A stretch of DNA of 10,697 bases from Baffinella frigidus (taxonomy: Eukaryota > Cryptophyceae > Cryptomonadales > Baffinellaceae). The notes below the pieces were generated by a model. The model saw only the letters and a list, made by a program, of their open reading frames with translations. It ran no database searches and was not told the DNA's origin. The position numbers and the translations under genes were made by a program. The stretch is from the NCBI GenBank assembly GCA_026770585.1, contig MU646514.1, forward strand, positions 254,519 to 265,215. Reading direction: 5' to 3'. Positions 5,482 to 10,676 of the stretch are shown piece after piece; within the stretch, counting starts at the first letter, position 1; each line of letters begins with the position of its first letter.

Positions 5482-5561
5482 GTAGCCTCCGTTTTCGGAG
5501 GCCGAAAATCGCTGCGTAGCCCGCTGTGTGGTATGCCGTAAATAGCCTCCATTTTCGGAGG
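5482..5561. repeat. Two 16-bp hairpins, 60 bp apart
   Basis: CCTCCGTTTTCGGAGG (5486-5501) and CCTCCATTTTCGGAGG (5546-5561) are small stem-loops preceded by TAGCCTCC in both cases. They belong to the duplicated segment that contains the filled and empty MITE sites. No function is assigned. Confidence 0.7.
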
Positions 5562-5648
5562 TGTACTCTCCCGTTATAGATTTCGGAGGCGTCCTCTGGG
5601 TTCATGCATAGAGCGCGGGGGCGGGGGGGGCTGACGCGCTGTCTCGGA

Positions 5649-5741
5649 ATACTACCCCGTGTAGGATGACCGGAGTGACTTTGCACACTCCGGAGTGACT
5701 TTACACGTGTAAACCCCCGGCCATCCTACACGGGGTAGTAT
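5649..5741. mobile_element. 93-bp inverted-repeat element
   Basis: ATACTACCCCGTGTAGGATG (5649-5668) is the exact inverse of 5722-5741. With one mismatch the arms extend to 25 bp. The loop contains two direct copies of CGGAGTGACTTT. This is a compact fold-back element without coding capacity. Confidence 0.75.
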
Positions 5742-5814
5742 CCCCCGACGCTGCACCCCCGGCGGTGACGCGCCGTGTGCCCTAGCTCTGTCGCAGTCTA
5801 TTTGGTCCCACTAG

Positions 5815-6770
5815 TTCGGTCAGATCGGGCTCTTTCCCGCTCGAGCGTTGACACACCCAGCATGCCAACTTACGAATAGGCCCACAGCCCGCCGGAGGCA
5901 GCGCTATGATGTCAACTTACGAATAGTCCGCTATGGTGTCAACTTATGAATAGTCCGCGAGCCACCCCAGGGTGACTCAGGCGGAGCCATGACCCCTCCC
6001 GGCAGATTCGGGGGGTAATGCGTCGTCTTCTTCTTTACCGTGTCAACTTACGCACAGTCCGTTAACGTACGCATAGTCCGTTAGCGTCGTCTTCTTCTTT
6101 ACCACCCTCTTAACGGTTCTGTACACAGGTCCTAACCTAGTGAAACGTCCGCGCACCACCCCGACTGAGGCGGCGCTATGATGTCAACTTACGAATAGTC
6201 CGCTATGATGTCAACTTACGAATAGTCCGCGAGCCAACCCGGGGTGACTGAGGCGGAGCCGTGGACCACCCTCCCGGTAGATGCGGGGGTTAAGGCGTCG
6301 TCGTCTTCTTAATTAGAGCCATTCCGGTAGGACTTGTCGCGTTTTCGACTTCGAGATCTCAAGATTTCAGACTTCAAAAAGGTTTTAAAGGGCGTAAAAC
6401 GTTTTAAAACACACCGTTTCAAATCTCATGGTACAAATGAAGTCTCGAAGTATCGAAGTCTCGAAATCGAAAACGCGATAAGTCCTACCGGAATAGCTCT
6501 ACCCTCTTAAAGGTTCTGTAAACAGGTCATCACCTAGTGAAACGTCCCCGACTGAGGCAGCGCCGCGAACCACCCTTCCGGCAGTTTCAGGCAGAAAGGC
6601 TCGGCCGCAGCGCCTTTCCGACACACCCAGCATGCCAACTTACGAATAGGCCCACAGCCCGCCTGAGGCAGAGCTATGATGTCAACTTACGAATAGTCCG
6701 CTATGATGTCAACTTACGAATAGTCCGCAAGCCACCCCCCCGGGTCGACTGATGCCGTGTCCCCTCCCGA
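5815..6770. repeat. Degenerate tandem array of intron/exon-boundary-like units
   Basis: The word GTCAACTTACGAATAG(T)CC, or a close variant with one or two changes, occurs at about 5864, 5911, 5938, 6042, 6183, 6210, 6633, 6681 and 6708. A larger segment starting ACACACCCAGCATGCCAACT occurs at 5851 and 6621. Four units end in an acceptor-like motif: CCCTCCCGGCAG (about 5985-5996), CCCTCCCGGTAG (about 6262-6273), CCCTTCCGGCAG (about 6565-6576), and CCCTCCCGACAG (6762-6773). The last opens a real-looking exon. The rest appear to be decayed copies of that exon's 3' splice site. No other gene is visible here. Confidence 0.65.
6314..6501. mobile_element. Second TA-target MITE, about 188 bp
   Basis: The ends TAGAGCCATTCCGGTAGGAC and, in reverse complement, TAGAGCTATTCCGGTAGGAC begin imperfect inverted repeats of about 44 bp. 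The termini TAGAGC/GCTCTA match those of the element at 5272-5471, and both cores contain GTACAAATGA, so the two are related. The flanks CTTCTT and CCCTCTTAA are nearly continuous at a paralogous site near 6094-6116, which lacks the element. The core is non-coding. Confidence 0.8.
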
Positions 6771-6773
6771 CAG

Positions 6774-6950
6774 ATGCGGGGGGCAAGGCTCGGCCGCAGC
6801 AGTATCTGGTGCGCGTCGAGAACCCGGTACCGAATGGGCTGGCGGCCGCGCTGAAGAAGCTCGCGGCGGGGCGCGTGCACTATCTGCCGCACGACACGTT
6901 CCTGGTGGCGCTGGCGGACGGGGACGTTGCGCTCGCTGGGAAACTCGCTG
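6774..6950 (+). CDS. Exon resembling the N-terminal prodomain of an S8 peptidase
   Basis: After acceptor CCTCCCGACAG the frame reads AGGKARPQQYLVRVENPVPN, GLAAALKKLAAGRV, then HYLPHDTFLVALADGDVALA and GKLA, ending before GTGAAA. The exon is in phase 1 at both ends. The pattern Y-[IL]-V-x-[FV] ... P-[VI] ... L ... Y-[IL]-P ... [FY]-L-V fits the N-terminal prodomain of several subtilisin-like (S8) peptidases, which typically continues into a V-x-W-[VI] motif in the next segment. That segment and the catalytic Asp/His/Ser region are not visible here. A prodomain fits a secreted protein such as that starting at 4384, but the link is inference. Two partial copies follow at 7193 and 7456. Confidence 0.5.
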
Positions 6951-6961
6951 GTGAAATGCCG

Positions 6962-7192
6962 TACAAGTGTTTTAGAGAGCGTACAAGTGTTTTAGCGAGC
7001 GTAGGAGCGACGGGCGGTGGGCGTACAAGTGTTTTAGGGAGCTTACAAGTGTTGTAGAGAGCGGGTACAAGTGTTGTAGAGAGCGGGTACAAGCGTTGTA
7101 GAGAGCGGGTACAAGTGTTTTAGAGAGCGGGTACAAGTGTTTTAGAGAGCGGGTGCAAGTGTTGTAGCGAGCGGGTACACGTGGTGTAGGGA
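6962..7192 (+). repeat. 22-bp minisatellite, first array
   Basis: Units of GTACAAGTGTTGTAGAGAGC plus GG, with TTTTAG/TTGTAG variants, repeat at a strict 22-bp spacing through 7065, 7087, 7109 and 7131, with less regular units before and after. The array starts 12 bases after the presumed splice donor of the S8-prodomain-like exon. Open frames on the minus strand here are only repeat translations (Tyr-Asn-Thr-Cys, Leu-Lys-His-Leu-Tyr). Confidence 0.9.
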
Positions 7193-7266
7193 GCACTATC
7201 GGGCGCGCGACACGTTCCTGGTGGCGCTGGCGGACGGGGACGTTGCGCTCGCTGGGAACCTCGCTG
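7193..7266 (+). pseudogene. Truncated copy of the S8-prodomain-like exon (copy 2)
   Basis: This segment reads HYRARDTFLVALADGDVALA and GNLA in the same frame as the parent exon, ending before GTGCAT. The upstream half (YLVRVENPVPN) is missing, and the segment starts after GTGTAGGGA, an AG-containing end. LPH has become RAR. As it keeps an open frame and symmetrical GT end, it could be a cryptic exon, but it lies in a minisatellite and is most likely a relic. Confidence 0.6.
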
Positions 7267-7455
7267 GTGCATACGTGTTGTAGGGCGCGTATAAGTGTTT
7301 TAGAGCGCGTATATAAGTGTTTTGTAGCACGTATAAGTGTTTTAGAGGGGGTAAAAGTGTTTTAGAAGCGGGGTCAAGTGTTGTAGAGAGCGGGTATAAG
7401 TGTTTTAGAGAGCGGGTACAAGTGTTGTAGCGAGCGGGTACACGTGGTGTAGGGA
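7267..7455 (+). repeat. 22-bp minisatellite, second array
   Basis: The GTATAAGTGTTTTAGAG-type units continue between the two truncated exon copies, with variants such as ATATAAGTGTTTTGTAGC. Exon fragment plus array repeats as a 263-bp macro-unit (7193 to 7456). Confidence 0.85.
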
Positions 7456-7529
7456 GCACTATCTGCCGCACGACACGTTCCTGGTGGCGCTGGCGGACGG
7501 GGACGTTGCGCTCGCTGGGAACCTCGCTG
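7456..7529 (+). pseudogene. Truncated copy of the S8-prodomain-like exon (copy 3)
   Basis: This reads HYLPHDTFLVALADGDVALA and GNLA, identical to the parent exon over this stretch except Lys to Asn. It ends before GTGCAT as copy 2 does. The shared Asn and GTGCATACGTGTTGT downstream show that copies 2 and 3 derive from each other, while HYLPHD shows that copy 3 kept the ancestral form. Confidence 0.6.
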
Positions 7530-7690
7530 GTGCATACGTGTTGTGGGGAGCGTGTAAGTGTTTTATGGCGGGTACACGTGTCGTACAGCGCGTACAAGTG
7601 TTGTAGACAAGTGTTGTAGGGAGCATACAAGTGGTGTAGAGCGCGGGTACAAGTGTTGTAGAGAGCGGGTACGCGTTGTTTGTAGAGAGG
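7530..7690 (+). repeat. 22-bp minisatellite, third array, degraded
   Basis: Further GTACAAGTGTTGTAG units with irregular spacing extend to about 7690, ending in TTGTAGAGAGG. From 7691 to 7850 I see no repeat or coding feature apart from AT-richer single-copy sequence. Confidence 0.8.
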
Positions 7691-7850
7691 TGCTTACAAA
7701 TAACTGATACTTGCATCATGCACCACACAGTGGACTTCACAGACCGGTCCATTTATTTCCTTGGTAGTAATTGAGAAATTTCTCGGTACACCGACATCTT
7801 ATTAACCGACATTTCGACCAGGTTTCTGGCCGATCTTGCGAAGCCCACTG

Positions 7851-8040
7851 TGTGGGTAGGGTGTAGGGTGTAGGTGCACGTTCCTGACACACACGTGGAA
7901 CAGGGCTGCGGGGGAGTATTCTTCCACTCCGTAGGAACCCTCCTATGCCCCTACGGGTTGCCTACCGTAGGGTCCTATCTCGTATCGCTATGGCCCTATG
8001 TCCCTACGGGTTGCCTACCGTAGGCTATCTCACACGTGAA
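7851..8040. repeat. GTAGGGT heptamers and palindromic CCTACGG repeat
   Basis: Two to three GTAGGGT heptamers lie at about 7855-7873. Then ATGCCCCTACGGGTTGCCTA (7953 on) and ATGTCCCTACGGGTTGCCTA (7998 on) are two copies of a unit whose CCTACGG and CCGTAGG arms are inverted repeats. The same arms form the core of the tandem repeat at 9797-9942. There is no supported gene in 7691-8095. Confidence 0.7.
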
Positions 8041-8095
8041 ACACAGAGAACACCTCGCGATAAAACAACCCTCACACCATACACCCCCCCCCCAG

Positions 8096-8202
8096 GGGTG
8101 CGCGAGGTGTTCTACCACCCTGACGAGATGAAGCTGCACACCACACTCCTCGATAACTCCTCGCCGAAGAACACCAACGCGTGGGGGCCTCCCGCGTCGA
8201 AG
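8096..8202 (+). CDS. Exon with LHTT motif, possibly 2H phosphoesterase-like
   Basis: A C-rich tract ending CCCCCCCAG leads into a frame reading GVREV, FYHPDEMKLHTTLLDNSS and PKNTNAWGPPASK, bounded by AAG then GTGCGG. It is 36 codons with one base supplied by the previous exon. The K-L-H-x-T-hydrophobic-N pattern resembles the second HxT motif of 2H phosphoesterase-like domains (ASCC1/AKAP7 group, which have VKLHATVMNT). If the exon runs past GTGCGG, the frame gives RTMFDLL, comparable to the FD element that follows in that family. A single motif is weak evidence and the partner HxT motif is not seen. Three degraded copies follow downstream. Confidence 0.4.
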
Positions 8203-8267
8203 GTGCGGACCATGTTCGATTTGCTAGTCCCTCCCTTGTTAGTCCGCCGTTGCTGTTTTCCCTTTAC

Positions 8268-8312
8268 TCATCGCCGAAAACCGACAACGCGTGGGGGCCT
8301 CCCTCGCCCAAG
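8268..8312 (+). pseudogene. Fragment copy of the LHTT exon 3' end
   Basis: The frame SSPKTDNAWGPPSPK, ending before GTGCCC, repeats the SSPKNTNAWGPPASK end of the exon at 8096-8202. The 5' part with the LHTT motif is absent. It is a relic in the local duplication. Confidence 0.6.
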
Positions 8313-8426
8313 GTGCCCCCTCATCAAATCAAGTAGGGGGTTCTCGCATCTGTTAGCCACGGGAAAAGATGAAAGAATCCCGAACGTCGACAGTTGAGCA
8401 CCAGCATCTGCCAATTTTCGGCATGG

Positions 8427-8512
8427 TTGTGTTACCACCCTGCGGAGATGACGCTGCACACCACCCTGCTCGACAACTCCTCGCCGAAACATAACAACCT
8501 CCCTCACCTCAG
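8427..8512 (+). pseudogene. Frameshifted copy of the LHTT exon
   Basis: GTGTTACCACCCTGCGGAGA corresponds to GTGTTCTACCACCCTGACGA of the parent exon with two bases missing, which breaks the frame between Val and His. After it the copy reads HPAEMTLHTTLLDNSSPK and HNN, then diverges. It ends at CTCAG followed by GTGAGC, the strongest donor of the group. It could be a usable exon if its acceptor lies after the deletion, but none is evident. Confidence 0.55.
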
Positions 8513-8617
8513 GTGAGCGCACCTCTCGCGTGCCAGCCCTCCCTTGCCAATCCTCCCTTGCTAGCCCCCCGAGGCTAGTTCTCCTTCACGAGTCCTCTCC
8601 TGCGCTGCCACCTCTCC

Positions 8618-8655
8618 CTCGACAACTCCTCGCCGAAAACCAACAACGTGTGGGG
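8618..8655 (+). pseudogene. Fragment copy of the LHTT exon (LDNSSPKTNNVWG)
   Basis: The frame reads LDNSSPKTNNVWG, matching the middle of the parent exon, and then passes directly into GTGTGTGGG and a GTAGGGT heptamer array. As elsewhere, an exon fragment abuts a telomere-like array. Confidence 0.6.
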
Positions 8656-8673
8656 TGTGTGGGCTTCTCTGAG

Positions 8674-8818
8674 AAGGGTGTAGGGTGTAGGGTGAAGGGT
8701 GTAGGGTGAAGGGTGTAGGGTGCAGAATATATGGTCAAGGGTGTAGGGTGTGGGATGTAGGGTGTAGGGTGTAGGGTGTGGGGTGTAGGATGTAGGGTGT
8801 AGGGTGTGGGGTGTCGGG
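8674..8818. repeat. GTAGGGT/GAAGGGT heptamer array
   Basis: About twenty 7-bp units (GGTGTAG, GGTGAAG, GGTGTGG) occupy 8674-8818. Minus-strand open frames through it translate the repeat (Thr-Pro-Tyr-Thr-Leu-His-Pro) and are not genes. Confidence 0.9.
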
Positions 8819-8857
8819 AGCGACAGCTGACGCTGTGTTTCCCATCGGGGTTCGCAG

Positions 8858-8880
8858 ACTTCTCCTGAGCGCACAGTGAC
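8858..8880 (+). pseudogene. 5' fragment copy of the His/Lys-rich exon
   Basis: After GGGTTCGCAG the bases encode TSPERTV plus a partial codon. This matches the first residues TSPVRTV of the exon at 8971, after which homology stops. It is a truncated upstream copy including the acceptor. Confidence 0.55.
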
Positions 8881-8970
8881 ACGGTGTTGGCTCTCCGCGC
8901 TGACCATGCGTACCAACTCCGTCGGGGTAGGATCTCTTTGCTGACGATGCGTGTCCCCCTTGGTGCGCAG

Positions 8971-9072
8971 ACGTCGCCGGTGCGGACAGTGACGGGCGAG
9001 GCACACCACACGGGGGCGCGCAAGATGCTGTCCGACGAGGCGGCACACCACAAAGACGCCTTCAAACACAAG
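8971..9072 (+). CDS. Exon of unknown protein, His/Lys-rich helix
   Basis: Acceptor TTGGTGCGCAG is followed in phase 0 by 34 codons reading TSPVRTVTGEAHHTGARKML and SDEAAHHKDAFKHK, ending before GTCCTC, a GT donor. The second half is an amphipathic, His/Lys/Asp-rich helix. It is conserved in the copy at 9211-9295 with mainly conservative changes (Ala to Ser, Phe to Leu), suggesting past coding constraint. I do not recognise the family. If unspliced, the frame stops two codons later at TAG, so it could alternatively be a terminal exon. Confidence 0.45.
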
Positions 9073-9100
9073 GTCCTCTAGCGCCGCCCCACTCGGATTG

Positions 9101-9215
9101 ACTGGAGGACTATTCGTAAGTTGACGTGCTGGGCGCGCGGAGCAAATTCGTCAACTTTGGCGCGGGGGCGAGGCCGGGGGTACCAAACTTGTGAGCCTGA
9201 ATAGACTGGGACAGT
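9101..9215 (+). repeat. Interspersed repeat with GTAAGTTGAC end, copy B
   Basis: TGACTGGAGGACTATTCGTAAG leads into TTGACGTGCTGGG, then AGCAAATTCGTCAACTTTGG and GTGAGCCTGAATAGACTGGG. It starts about 28 bases after the exon end at 9072 and runs into the second exon copy. It aligns along its length with copy C at 9322-9445. Confidence 0.8.
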
Positions 9216-9295
9216 GGTTGAGGGCGCACCACTCGGGGGCGCGCAAGATGCTGTCCGATGAGGCGGCACACCACAAGGACTCCTTGAAACACAAG
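9211..9295 (+). pseudogene. Second copy of the His/Lys-rich exon
   Basis: The frame reads AHHSGARKMLSDEAAHHKDS and LKHK, followed by GTCGTC. The start (TSPVRTV) is absent, replaced by the end of interspersed repeat B, and GACAGTG marks where homology begins. Loss of the acceptor favours a non-functional copy, but the open frame is preserved. Confidence 0.5.
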
Positions 9296-9321
9296 GTCGT
9301 CCTAGCATGCGCCTCACTCGG

Positions 9322-9445
9322 GTTGACTGGAAGACTATTCGTAAGTTGACGGGCTGGGTCTGTGGTACAAACCTGTCAACTTTGGCGCGGGGATGAGCCC
9401 GGGCTCACCGAATTGGTGAGCCTGAAAAGACTGAATAGACTGAGG
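9322..9445 (+). repeat. Interspersed repeat with GTAAGTTGAC end, copy C
   Basis: GACTATTCGTAAGTTGACGG, TGTGGTACAAACCTGTCAAC and GAGCCCGGGCTCACCGAATT follow in the same order as in copies A and B. It stands immediately after the second His/Lys-rich exon copy, just as copy B follows the first, so exon copy plus repeat forms a tandem unit of about 222 bp. Confidence 0.8.
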
Positions 9446-9611
9446 CAGAGATAAGATGCCTCGCCCGAAACGTTGCCGATGCTAGACCTGAACCAAAAAA
9501 GGTCGCGTCCGACTTTAGTACGGGCGTGTCCAAATTTAGTACCGGCCGCGTCCAATAAATACACTCCCAGGTTTCATCTAGCCTCGCCGACAGTTTGGGG
9601 TTTCGCCAGCA
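9446..9611. other. Unassigned interval with short tandem repeat
   Basis: Three degenerate units of about 22 bp (GCGTCCGACTTTAGTACGGG, GTGTCCAAATTTAGTACCGG, GCGTCCAATAAATAC) lie at 9505-9562. No gene is supported. Confidence 0.5.
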
Positions 9612-9796
9612 GGCCTCTTTGAAACCGCAGGTCCTATTTCGAACCAATTGAAATGCATGGATCAAATTGATGATCACGCTACCACGATACGCCAGTTAAG
9701 GAACTGCATTAGATATGGTATCCGGACGGGAAAAGTCGATTGCACTAAATTTGAATTACGATATGCGCTTGAGGCCCGGGGTTTTCGCAGGAGCCC
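9612..9796 (+). other. Unrecognised AT-richer open frame
   Basis: A frame open from before 9600 reads GLFETAGPISNQLKCMDQ, then IDDHATTIRQLRNCIRYG and VDCTKFELRYALEARG before entering the palindromic repeat array. The residue pattern (charged, helical, few Pro/Gly) and lower GC than the surroundings suggest a real protein segment, possibly from a mobile element. The last non-repeat codons lie near 9780. The opposite strand is also open (9405-9677), which lowers confidence. There is an acceptor-like GAAACCGCAG at 9621-9630. Family unknown. Confidence 0.25.
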
Positions 9797-9942
9797 CCGT
9801 AGGCCCCTACGGCCTACCGTAGGAGGCCCCCTAGGCCCCTACGGCCTACCGTAGGAGGCCCCCTAGGCCCCTACGGCCTACCGTAGGAGGCCCCCTAGGC
9901 CTCTACGGCCTACCGTAGGAGGCCCCCTAGGCCCCTACGGCC
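9797..9942. repeat. 32-bp tandem repeat of palindromic units
   Basis: Four to five units at an exact 32-bp spacing (CCTACCGTA at 9813, 9845, 9877 and 9909) each contain CCCCTACGGCCTACCGTAGG, an imperfect palindrome, joined by AGGCCCCCTAGG. The array is bracketed by the direct repeat TTTTCGCAGGAGCCCCC at 9782-9798 and 9943-9959. There are no unique spacers, so it is not a CRISPR. Confidence 0.9.
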
Positions 9943-9960
9943 TTTTCGCAGGAGCCCCCC

Positions 9961-10170
9961 TGTTCAATAGGGTAACGTCCTGAAAACCGGGCAGTTAGGC
10001 CTATGGTATTGCCTACGGTAGGCCGTAGGGCCCCTAGGACCTAATATGTCATAGGACCCCCCCGCCCCCTGTTTAATAGGGTAACGTCCTGAAAACCGGG
10101 TAGTTAGGCCTATGGTATTGCCTACGGTAGGTCGTAGGGCCCCTAGGACCTAATGTGTCAGAGGACCCCC
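9961..10170. repeat. 109-bp tandem duplication
   Basis: The unit starting TGTTCAATAGGGTAACGTCC at 9961 recurs as TGTTTAATAGGGTAACGTCC at 10070. Both continue through GCCTATGGTATTGCCTACGG and CCCCTAGGACCTAAT. The second half of each unit is the inverse of the 32-bp repeat core, so this region and 9797-9942 can pair as large inverted repeats. A further inverted-orientation core lies at about 10174-10198. Confidence 0.85.
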
Positions 10171-10256
10171 CCTAGGCCCCCTACGGCCTACCGCAGGCAA
10201 TACCTCAGGCATACCTGCCCTATTTTTAGTCTGCTGTCTTATGAAATTACATTGGA

Positions 10257-10390
10257 TTGACTTATGGTACGCGCTAAATTGACTTATAGTATGCGCTAAA
10301 TTGACTTATGGTATGCGCGTATCCACTTGTGGCTGACCCACTAGTGGATTTCGTGACTCACCAAATCCGCTTGCCCACAAGTGGATTTCG
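10257..10390. repeat. 22-bp and 37-bp tandem repeats
   Basis: TTGACTTATGGTATGCGCTA-type units occur at 10257, 10279 and 10301. Then AGTGGATTTCGTGACTCACC occurs at 10343 and 10380. ATCCACTTGTGG (10321-10332) is the inverse of CCACAAGTGGAT (10375-10386). No gene is present. Confidence 0.8.
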
Positions 10391-10477
10391 TGACTCACCA
10401 AATTCCTTCGTAGTACGCCGCGTGGATGCGGAGGGGAAACGTGAACAGCGTTAAATTGACTTTTGGACTTTTGGCAG

Positions 10478-10505
10478 GACGGTGACACGCGCGCGACGCA
10501 AGAAG
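10478..10505 (+). pseudogene. 5' fragment copy of the terminal acidic exon
   Basis: After acceptor-like CTTTTGGCAG the bases encode DGDTRATQE plus one base, a copy of the first residues DGDKRTKQD of the exon at 10605. The match stops exactly where the GTTGAC tandem array begins. Confidence 0.6.
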
Positions 10506-10598
10506 GTTGACTTTTGTCAACATTCCTTAATGTTGACTTTTGTCAACATTCCTTAATGTTGACTTTTGTCAACATTCCTTAACGTTGACTTTTGCCGT
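10506..10598 (+). repeat. 26-bp tandem repeat (GTTGACTTTTGTCAAC...)
   Basis: Units of 26 bp start at 10506, 10532 and 10558 with a partial fourth at 10584. Each contains the palindrome GTTGACTTTTGTCAAC followed by ATTCCTTAAT. The array lies between a truncated and an intact copy of the same exon. Confidence 0.9.
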
Positions 10599-10604
10599 GC
10601 GCAG

Positions 10605-10676
10605 GACGGTGACAAGCGCACGAAGCAGGACATCGAGATGATGATGACCCTCGAGGAGGACCCCACGGAACTCAAG
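10605..10676 (+). CDS. Acidic exon of an unrecognised protein
   Basis: Acceptor CCGTGCGCAG is followed in phase 0 by 24 codons reading DGDKRTKQ and DIEMMMTLEEDPTELK, ending before GTAACC, a GT donor that leads straight into CCCTACACCC repeats at the window edge. The charged, acidic composition suggests a helical or linker segment. No family is recognisable from 24 residues. Clean splice signals at both ends, an uninterrupted frame and a partial duplicate upstream make this one of the better supported exons. The remainder of the gene lies beyond the window. Confidence 0.5.

Noticed and set aside
6972-7752. Three minus-strand open frames of 74-144 codons
   Set aside because: They translate the 22-bp minisatellite (repeating Tyr-Asn-Thr-Cys and Leu-Lys-His-Leu-Tyr) and the antisense of the exon copies; there is no independent coding evidence.
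8575-9071. Overlapping minus-strand open frames of 103-164 codons
   Set aside because: Their centre is the heptamer array read as Thr-Pro-Tyr-Thr-Leu-His-Pro repeats, and the ends are antisense to plus-strand exon sequence. Openness in three frames reflects the repeat.
9797-9959. CRISPR array (32-bp repeats)
   Set aside because: The units are contiguous with no unique spacers, and the context is eukaryotic. It is an ordinary tandem repeat of palindromic units.
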